From the NCBI GenBank assembly GCA_036443405.1, contig JAZFYD010000128.1:1-16883 (forward strand): a stretch of DNA of 16,883 bases, written 5' to 3'. Numbering within the stretch: position 1 is the stretch's first letter; each line of letters begins with the position of its first letter. Position numbers and translations under genes: made by a program. The notes under the pieces were generated by a model. It was not told the DNA's origin, made no database searches, and was given only the letters and a program-made list of their open reading frames with translations. Source of the DNA: JAZFYD01 sp036443405. Its GTDB lineage: Bacteria > Planctomycetota > PLA2. Shown in pieces: positions 7,182 through 12,799 of the stretch.

Positions 7182-9368
7182 TCACGCTTCATCATGCCGC
7201 TCCTGCAACCGCGCGAGCAGCGCCTTGAGATCCGGCGCTTCGGTTTGGTGGATCGGCGAAGCGTAGATCGGATCGATGGCTTGGGGCCGGCCCGCCGTAT
7301 CCACCGTCCCGAAACTCAGCGTGCCCGTCGGGCACTCCTGCACGCACGCGCTGCACCGCACGCACTCGACATCGTCCATCGGCTTGCCCTTGTTGGCGAA
7401 GTTCATGATGTCGATGCCCTGATGGCAAACCGTCGTGCATACGTTGCAAGAGATGCACTTGTCTTTTTCGCTGAAGATCCGGTACCGCGTGAACTTCGTG
7501 TAGATGTGCATCAGCGCGGCGAGCGGGCAGGCGAACCGGCACCACACTCGGCCGCTGAACCAGAAGTAGAAACCGACGCCGATGATGCCGGCGATGAGCA
7601 GGTCGACACCGAGCTTCCACGGGAGCGCGATCAGCGGGTCGAACGTCCTCGCGAAGAAGTTCCCGTCCGCGAGCGCCCAGCCGAGGATGCGCCAAGCAAG
7701 ACCGAGCAGCGCGAACGCCAGGATCGCCTGGCCGACGAAGTTCCATTTGTTGGCGTTCGGACCGTGCCACATCTTGTGACGATGCTCGTCACCGAGAGTT
7801 TCCGCCAGCGCGCCGCACGAACAGATCCACCCGCAGTACGCGCCCTTGCCCCATCGTCGAATGATCAGCGGGATGATCACGAACGTCTGAATGGCCGAGA
7901 CGACCAGCCAACCCCAGATCGGCTGCGCCGACGCGAGGTTCCAGAAAAACAGCGGCCACGCGAGCACGAACCCGTAGGAGCGCCAATACGACTTGTCGGG
8001 GAAGAACTGCTCTTCGACAAAACCCGACAGCCAGCCGTTCTCGCCCATCCACGGCAGCAGGATCTGCGGCAGCAGAAACAGCGGCACGACCTGGATCGCC
8101 ATCAACGTGTACGTCTGGCGTCTCACGTACGGCGTCTTGCGCGTTCGGATACGCTTGAGGCCAAAGACGACCACGCAGAGGCTGTACGCGAGGGTGTAGT
8201 AGAAGCTGGGGTCCTTGGTCGCGTTGATGATCGAACCGATCAGCGACGTGGGGTCGCCCGCGCCGATCCACCCGAGACCGCTCGGCAGGTAGCCGAACTT
8301 CCACACGTACATCACGGCGCAAAACAGCAGGAACAGACCGAACGCACGCCACTTCCCGGGCGACATCTCGCCGATGATCGGGATGCCGGACTTGCGAAAG
8401 AACTCAAGCGGCGGCTCGCGGCCGATCAGCGGAAACACGGCGTCGTTGGCAAGTGTTCGCGACTCACCGGCTACGTCGAGGGTGACTTCGCCCGCGGTGA
8501 TCTCCTTCACGGTGCTCGGCAGAATCAGTTCGACGCCGCCGTCGCGTGCGGCTTCGTGGAGCGCCTGGGTGTTCTCGGGTTTCGGCCGGTTCAGCTCCTT
8601 GCCACGGTAGCTGAACGCCACCTGCGCGCCCTCGGCAGCCATCGCAAGCGCGGCTTCGACGGCGCTGTCGCCGCCACCGACGACGAGCACGTTCTTGCCT
8701 TTGTACTTCGCGGGGTCGTGCAGACGGTTGTAGACCTTCGGTAGATCCTCCCCCGGAACGTCCAGCTTGCGGAAGTTGCCGCTGCGACCAAGAGCGACGA
8801 TGACGTGCCGCGCGGCGATCGGCACCCCCTCTTTGAGATGCACGTCGTACCCACCGGTCTTCTTGCGTTCGAGGTGCGTCGCGCTCACACCGATCCTGAC
8901 CGGAAGGGACTTTTCGCGAACCTGCTCGCTCAACTCCTCGATCAATGCCTCTTTCACCTCCGCGTTCACCTGCAGCGCGCCGCGGGGTTTCATCTTCATC
9001 GGGTAGGTGAAGATGGGCTTTTTCTTCGGGAAGTTGACGATCGTGGAAAACGGCGCGGCCGCCTCGAGCACGACGAAACGGAGTCCCGCGGCTTGCGCTT
9101 CGAGCGCAGCGGCCATCCCGGCAACGCCGCCGCCTAAAATCGCGAGATCGAGTTCCTCACCGACACCGCGCGCGGTCGAGACCGCGATCCTCTCGACCGC
9201 GCCCGCGCCGGTGTCGCACGCGAACTTGAGCAAGGGGATGCCCGTCAGGTCACCGACGATGAACACGCCGGGGAGGTTGGTCGAACCGTCGGCCTGAACG
9301 ACAGGCCCCGGCTCGACGCGGCCCGCGGGAACGCCGAGATGGAGCCAACGGGCATAGCGTTTCCACAT
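7182..9368 (-). CDS. Membrane flavoprotein-polyferredoxin fusion (NAD(P)H/FAD oxidoreductase plus NapH/NosR-like 4Fe-4S domain)
   Basis: The 728-residue electron-transfer protein begins with GVFIVGDLTG (34-43), the second FAD contact normally at the C-terminal end of thioredoxin-reductase-like enzymes. The FAD Rossmann motif ILGGGVAGMAAALE (77-90) and the NAD(P)H motif VLVVGGGDSAVEAA (227-240) follow. No CxxC redox pair is seen, as in YpdA-type reductases. About seven membrane segments (341-605) follow, with CGWICSC (512-518) and CRFACP (610-615), as in NapH/NosR/CcoG. The C-terminus has two CxxCxxCxxxC ferredoxin motifs (638-648 and 669-679). It probably carries electrons from NAD(P)H to membrane or cytoplasmic acceptors. 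Its place as first gene before arsM and arsS suggests a role in arsenic reduction or in supplying the radical SAM enzyme. The ATG at 9368 gives MWKRYARWLHLG, a natural start; the Shine-Dalgarno is weak. Confidence 0.88.
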   Translation of the reverse strand: MWKRYARWLHLGVPAGRVEPGPVVQADGSTNLPGVFIVGDLTGIPLLKFACDTGAGAVERIAVSTARGVGEELDLAILGGGVAGMAAALEAQAAGLRFVVLEAAAPFSTIVNFPKKKPIFTYPMKMKPRGALQVNAEVKEALIEELSEQVREKSLPVRIGVSATHLERKKTGGYDVHLKEGVPIAARHVIVALGRSGNFRKLDVPGEDLPKVYNRLHDPAKYKGKNVLVVGGGDSAVEAALAMAAEGAQVAFSYRGKELNRPKPENTQALHEAARDGGVELILPSTVKEITAGEVTLDVAGESRTLANDAVFPLIGREPPLEFFRKSGIPIIGEMSPGKWRAFGLFLLFCAVMYVWKFGYLPSGLGWIGAGDPTSLIGSIINATKDPSFYYTLAYSLCVVVFGLKRIRTRKTPYVRRQTYTLMAIQVVPLFLLPQILLPWMGENGWLSGFVEEQFFPDKSYWRSYGFVLAWPLFFWNLASAQPIWGWLVVSAIQTFVIIPLIIRRWGKGAYCGWICSCGALAETLGDEHRHKMWHGPNANKWNFVGQAILAFALLGLAWRILGWALADGNFFARTFDPLIALPWKLGVDLLIAGIIGVGFYFWFSGRVWCRFACPLAALMHIYTKFTRYRIFSEKDKCISCNVCTTVCHQGIDIMNFANKGKPMDDVECVRCSACVQECPTGTLSFGTVDTAGRPQAIDPIYASPIHQTEAPDLKALLARLQERHDEA

Positions 9369-9378
9369 TCTTCGCTTC

Positions 9379-9434
9379 GATTCACCTGTCCCGATGCGAA
9401 TCAGGTTCCGGAGGTTTCAGCGAGTTGCGACTCA
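9379..9434 (-). promoter_or_regulatory. Structured 5' leader of the polyferredoxin gene, with weak THI-box resemblance
   Basis: Read on the minus strand, the leader has a GAGT-CGCA-ACTC hairpin (9433-9422), then GCTGAAACC, then GAACCTGAT. Two crossing complementary pairs follow: ACCTG (9406-9402) with CAGGT (9388-9384), and GATTC (9402-9398) with GAATC (9383-9379). These cannot both form fully, so alternative folds are possible. A small hairpin, CTGA and GAACCTGAT in this order recall the TPP riboswitch core. However, the TAAT and GCG-AGGGA parts are missing or degenerate and the CTGAGA box is altered, so I do not call a riboswitch. Confidence 0.25.
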
Positions 9435-9442
9435 ACCGCCCC

Positions 9443-9466
9443 ACCGTACTAGGACGATAGTACGGT
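9443..9466. promoter_or_regulatory. Probable operator of the YtrA/GntR-type regulator
   Basis: A perfect inverted repeat, ACCGTACTA-N6-TAGTACGGT, ends 4 bp before the regulator's ATG. GTACTA...TAGTAC arms resemble, from memory, sites of YtrA-subfamily GntR repressors. No Shine-Dalgarno fits between it and the ATG. TAGTAC (9458-9463) could act as the -10 element of a leaderless transcript, so bound repressor would block its own promoter. The site also lies 75 bp upstream of the divergent polyferredoxin gene and may affect it. Confidence 0.65.
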
Positions 9467-9470
9467 CGAC

Positions 9471-9872
9471 ATGAATCCGACCTGGAGTGTGGACCCGCAG
9501 CTCGATCGGCCCCCGAGCCGCCAGCTCGCGGACCAGATCCTCGACGCCGTGGCGAGCGACGCCTTCGGCCCGGGCAGCAAGCTGCCCAGCGTGCGGGATT
9601 TGGCCGCGCTGGTCCTGATCAACCCCAACACCGTTTCCCGAGCCTATCGGGACCTGGAGGCGATGGGCGTCGTGAAGGGCCGATCGGGAAGCGGCGTTTT
9701 TGTGACCGAGAAGGGGCCGGCGCTGGCCGCCGCGGCCCGCGGCGAGGAGACGCTGCGCCTGTTCGAAGAGGCCGCGCGCGCCGCGCTGAGGGCGGGGCAC
9801 GCGATGGAGACGCTGGCGGAGCGCCTGAAGTCGCTTCGCGCGCGAAAGAGGGATAGGGAGGCAACACGATGA
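9471..9872 (+). CDS. GntR-family transcriptional regulator, YtrA subfamily
   Basis: The 133-residue protein has an N-terminal winged helix (about 12-80): PPSRQLADQI, then GSKLPSVRDLAALVLINPNTVSRAYRDLE in two pieces, then GVVKGRSGSGVFV for the wing. A short helical C-terminal segment (85-130) follows. That short tail, lacking a FadR, HutC or aminotransferase effector domain, is the mark of the YtrA subfamily. These usually repress the ABC transporter operon they belong to, often in response to cell-envelope stress or antibiotics. The ATG overlaps the next gene's neighbourhood in the usual way: its TGA shares ATGA with the ABC ATPase start. The probable operator lies immediately upstream, and with no room for a Shine-Dalgarno the mRNA is probably leaderless. 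Autoregulation is inferred from this layout. Confidence 0.93.
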   Translation: MNPTWSVDPQLDRPPSRQLADQILDAVASDAFGPGSKLPSVRDLAALVLINPNTVSRAYRDLEAMGVVKGRSGSGVFVTEKGPALAAAARGEETLRLFEEAARAALRAGHAMETLAERLKSLRARKRDREATR

Positions 9873-10597
9873 GCAACCATGCAAAAAACGCCATCGAGAT
9901 CCGCGGGCTCAAGCGGTCGTTTTGGCGCAAGACGGTTCTCGACGGATTGGACATGGCGGTCCCCCACGGCGAGACACACGTCCTGCTCGGCCGCAACGGC
10001 GCGGGCAAGAGCACGCTGTTCAAGGTCCTGCTCGGCGCCCTGGCGCCGCACGCGGGTGCCGTGTCGGTGCTCGGACTCGATCCGCTCCGGCAGGGGCACC
10101 TGCTGCGGGCGCGTATCGGATATGTGCCGACCACGCCGGACGCGTATCGCTGGATGACCTACCCGGATCTGTGCCGCTTTCTCGCGGCGTACTACCCGAC
10201 CTGGAACCCGGGCCGCGCCCGCGATCTCGCGGAGCAGCTCGACATCCCGCAACGCACGTCGCTCAAATCGATGTCGCGCGGCGAGGGCATGAAGGCGATG
10301 CTCGCCGCGGCGCTCGCAAGCGATCCGGAACTGTTGCTGCTCGACGAACCCTTCGCGGGGCTCGACCCGATCGTGCGCGAGGAAGTGCTGCGCGGCGTGA
10401 TCACGCATCTGAAGAACGAACGGCGAACGGTGCTGTGCACCACGCACGATCTCGACGTGGCCGCGCGCATCGCGGACCGCGTCGTCTACCTGGAGGGCGG
10501 CCGCATCGTGAAGGAAGCGGTCGTGGAGGAGGCTCGGCCTGACACGCTCCGCGAGGAGCTGGTTGGCGCCGCCGCCGGAGTGGGAGAGGAACGATGA
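9869..10597 (+). CDS. ABC transporter ATP-binding protein (YtrB-like)
   Basis: The 242-residue ATPase has Walker A GRNGAGKST (41-49), Walker B ELLLLDE (164-170), a GLD D-loop (174-176) and the switch His203 (TTHD). The signature is SMSRGEGMK (134-142), lacking the LSGGQ form, and the Q-loop glutamine is replaced (YVPTTPD, 85-91). Both departures are common in YtrB-type subunits that pair with ABC-2 permeases. It starts within the ATGA that ends the regulator gene, with AGGGAGG about 9 nt upstream, and itself ends in an ATGA shared with the permease gene. The three genes thus form one translationally coupled operon. Likely role: energising the permease at 10594 for export or envelope defence; the substrate is unknown. 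Confidence 0.95.
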   Translation: MSNHAKNAIEIRGLKRSFWRKTVLDGLDMAVPHGETHVLLGRNGAGKSTLFKVLLGALAPHAGAVSVLGLDPLRQGHLLRARIGYVPTTPDAYRWMTYPDLCRFLAAYYPTWNPGRARDLAEQLDIPQRTSLKSMSRGEGMKAMLAAALASDPELLLLDEPFAGLDPIVREEVLRGVITHLKNERRTVLCTTHDLDVAARIADRVVYLEGGRIVKEAVVEEARPDTLREELVGAAAGVGEER

Positions 10598-12450
10598 AAC
10601 GGCTAACGACTCTGTTCTGGAAGGAATGGCGCGACCACCGCGCCGCGCTCATCGCACTCGCGATCACGGCGCCCGTGCTCGTGCTGGCCGCGTTTCTCGC
10701 GTTTGATGACCACCTGATCCAGGACGCGGAGCGAACCGAACCCTCGGTCCTGTTCCTTCCGTTTTTGGTTCTGATGGTCGTGATCGCGGTGGGCAGCGAA
10801 CTGTTCGCCGGCGAGTCGCGCCGCGACACGCTCTCGTTCCTGTCGCGCATGCCGGATGGGCTCGGACGCCCACTGCTCGCCAAGATGCTGTTCTACGTAG
10901 CGGCGAGCCTCGGTGCCGTGCTCTACGGCTGCTTGGTCCTTCTGCTAGTTCACGCGCTCTATGGGCATACCGGGGCGGTCTGGACCGCGATAGGGTCGAA
11001 CTATCACGGTTGGCAGGTGTATGCGCTGGTCGCGATCGCCGGCGGCGTGTGGATCACGTTGGTGAGTTGCTGGGTACCGCGAGGTGGAGGCGCCATCTTG
11101 GGCGGCGCGCTGCTGCTCGGCTTCGTGGCGCTCCCGCTCTTTCTGCTGCACCGCATGGAGAAGCACTTCATGCCGACCAAACCCGAAGTAATCTCGCTGG
11201 GGATCGCAGCGACCGTTACCGCGCTGATCGCGCTCTACATGAGCTTCGGCATCGGCCGGCGCCATGGACGCGGCGTGTGGTCGAGCGCATGGCGCGGCCT
11301 CGCCGTCGTCGGCGCATTGATGCTCGGCACGACCGCGTTCGGTTTGGAACGCGTGCACGACATCCGCACTCTTTCAATGGATGAGCCGGACTTCACGATC
11401 TACAACGCGAGCGCGCTCAAGGGCGGCCGCTGGTTGCTCGTTAGCGTTGGCGAGTTTAAAGGGCCCGGCCGGATCTGGGCCGTCGATCTTCAGACCGGCG
11501 ACCATCAACAGGTCGGTCCGACCGGCGCGACGACGATGGCCTCCACGTACTCGAGGCTCGGGCAGGTCTGGTTCCACGAGAAGGTCGACGGGCGCCGGGT
11601 CCGCATTTCCACATGGTTCGACGCCGCCACCGGGAAGGTCATCAAGACACTCCCATGGAACGTACCGTCGCCCGAGATCGACTGGATCATCGAGGCGGAA
11701 GCGCGCGACCGGACGATCGTACGGCTGGGTGAGCGGCGCGCGTGGACGGGTAGGCCGCCGAAGAACCTGATCGGCAACGTCGCGGGTGGCTACGTCGTCG
11801 AAGACGAAAGCGGCAAGCCAAAGCGCCGCGCGATGCCGGGCCAGGTGACCGGCACGTACCCGTGGGGTTGGAGCGCCTCGGGAAACTCGAACAAGGTTCT
11901 CTACACCGTGGACCCGTTCACGTACACGGTACGCAAACAGATGCCGGTGGATGAGGCCGGCCGTCCGCTCTACGGCCGGGCCGTCGCCGCGAAGGACCCG
12001 ACGCGCCTGCTCGTCCAGGCGCGCAGCGCGCTGTACTGGGTGGACATGGAAACGGTCAAGGCCGAGCAACACCGGATCAAAGGGGTCAGCCGAATCAACT
12101 CTCCCTACCCCATAGCCGACCGTCGCGTCGTGCTGGGCGGCATGAGAAACGGCAAGGCGGTTCGGCTGATCGTCGATCCCAACACTGGGGACGCCGAGAT
12201 CGCGAAGCACCCCTACCACCGGGCCGGGATCCGGATGCCGGACGGCCGACTATTCACCTTCAACTTCAAGAAACGTCGCAACGAGATCTACGACGAGCGC
12301 ACCGGCGAGGCGACTCCCTTAAAGGGAGTCGACATGATCTGGCCGATCGGATTCACCATCGAGGGCAGCCGATTCCTGGCCTGCCGCGGCAAGAAAATCG
12401 TGCGCTACGACATGGACACCGGCGAAATGGAGACCGTCTGGCCCCGCTGA
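10594..12450 (+). CDS. ABC-2 type permease with a large C-terminal beta-propeller-like domain
   Basis: The 618-residue protein splits in two. Residues 1-252 are an ABC-2 permease: about seven membrane segments (roughly 17-37, 51-71, 97-121, 141-161, 168-186, 199-220, 234-250). The family element ELFAGESRRDTLSFLSRMP (69-87) precedes a KMLFY helix. Residues 253-618 are soluble and repeat short beta-rich blocks such as RIWAVDLQTGD, ALYWVDMETVK, LIVDPNTGD, NEIYDERTGE and IVRYDMDTGE. This pattern fits blades of a WD40/YncE-like propeller. A seventh membrane helix would place this domain outside the cytoplasmic membrane. Such a domain is not part of ordinary YtrC/D-type permeases and may bind substrate or sense the envelope. 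The gene is coupled to the ATPase gene by a 4-bp overlap. Transported substrate unknown. Confidence 0.87.
   Translation: MKRLTTLFWKEWRDHRAALIALAITAPVLVLAAFLAFDDHLIQDAERTEPSVLFLPFLVLMVVIAVGSELFAGESRRDTLSFLSRMPDGLGRPLLAKMLFYVAASLGAVLYGCLVLLLVHALYGHTGAVWTAIGSNYHGWQVYALVAIAGGVWITLVSCWVPRGGGAILGGALLLGFVALPLFLLHRMEKHFMPTKPEVISLGIAATVTALIALYMSFGIGRRHGRGVWSSAWRGLAVVGALMLGTTAFGLERVHDIRTLSMDEPDFTIYNASALKGGRWLLVSVGEFKGPGRIWAVDLQTGDHQQVGPTGATTMASTYSRLGQVWFHEKVDGRRVRISTWFDAATGKVIKTLPWNVPSPEIDWIIEAEARDRTIVRLGERRAWTGRPPKNLIGNVAGGYVVEDESGKPKRRAMPGQVTGTYPWGWSASGNSNKVLYTVDPFTYTVRKQMPVDEAGRPLYGRAVAAKDPTRLLVQARSALYWVDMETVKAEQHRIKGVSRINSPYPIADRRVVLGGMRNGKAVRLIVDPNTGDAEIAKHPYHRAGIRMPDGRLFTFNFKKRRNEIYDERTGEATPLKGVDMIWPIGFTIEGSRFLACRGKKIVRYDMDTGEMETVWPR
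12311..12331. repeat. 21-bp palindrome with 10-bp arms inside the permease gene
   Basis: CGACTCCCTT, one central A, then AAGGGAGTCG form a perfect 10-bp inverted repeat around a single base. It encodes part of ATPLKGVD and uses TTA for leucine, a rare codon in DNA this GC-rich. It could be a protein-binding site, a hairpin or chance. Confidence 0.5.
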
Positions 12451-12472
12451 CCCGGCCGGACCGCTTGCGCCG

Positions 12473-12706
12473 TCACTCCTCCAGCGCGATGCGCTGAATC
12501 TCGGGGACTTCCTGGCGGAGTGCGCTCTCGATGCCGTATTTGAGGGTGATGTCAGCACCGGGGCAGCCGATGCAGTTGCCTGTGAGGCGCAAATGAACGG
12601 TCCCCGCGTGGAAACGGACCAGCTCCACGCCGCCGCCATCGACGCTTAAGTAGGGGCTGAGCTTGCGCAAGGCCTCTTCGATCCGGGATACGAGCACTTC
12701 GTCCAT
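12473..12706 (-). CDS. NifU C-terminal domain (Nfu-type) Fe-S cluster scaffold/carrier protein
   Basis: The 77-residue protein is a stand-alone Nfu domain. Residues 6-30 hold the helix and the LSVDGGGVELV signature split around DGGG. GNCIGCPGAD (43-52) carries the CxxC pair Cys45 and Cys48 that bridges a 4Fe-4S cluster between two subunits. The length is typical for single-domain members. The ATG at 12706 has AGGGGA about 6 nt upstream. The gene converges on the permease gene, leaving 22 bp between stops, and diverges from the kinase gene across 93 bp. It delivers Fe-S clusters to apoproteins. The window encodes two heavy Fe-S consumers, ArsS and the polyferredoxin, but the separate location makes this a general housekeeping gene more than a dedicated partner. 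Confidence 0.93.
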   Translation of the reverse strand: MDEVLVSRIEEALRKLSPYLSVDGGGVELVRFHAGTVHLRLTGNCIGCPGADITLKYGIESALRQEVPEIQRIALEE

Positions 12707-12784
12707 CGGAATCCCCTATTTTGCGGCCTCGGCGCTCGAATGCCAGCCGCGTGCCCCATGTAGTGGCGCGGTGGTTCCGGCGGC

Positions 12785-12790
12785 TACACT
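12785..12790 (+). promoter_or_regulatory. Possible -10 element for the kinase gene
   Basis: TACACT matches TATAAT at four of six positions, including the first T-A and last T, and ends 9 bp before the ATG at 12800. Transcription would then start near 12797, giving a nearly leaderless mRNA. This fits the absence of any Shine-Dalgarno. No good -35 hexamer is seen at 16-18 bp spacing. The rest of the 93-bp spacer (12707-12799) shows nothing else. Confidence 0.3.
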
Positions 12791-12799
12791 CTCGGGTTG

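Noticed and set aside
6636..8744. A 702-codon open frame on the plus strand opposite the polyferredoxin and arsM genes
   Set aside because: It is arginine-, histidine- and aspartate-rich with no domain. Antisense frames stay open by chance in GC-rich genes, and the minus-strand products are clearly recognised.
9369..9470. TPP riboswitch
   Set aside because: Only parts of the consensus are present; the pyrophosphate-binding TAAT and GCG-AGGGA elements are missing. Kept as a low-confidence structured leader only.
12451..12472. Intrinsic terminator between the converging permease and Nfu genes
   Set aside because: The 22-bp gap has a CCGGCCGG palindrome but no stem of useful length and no T-tract.
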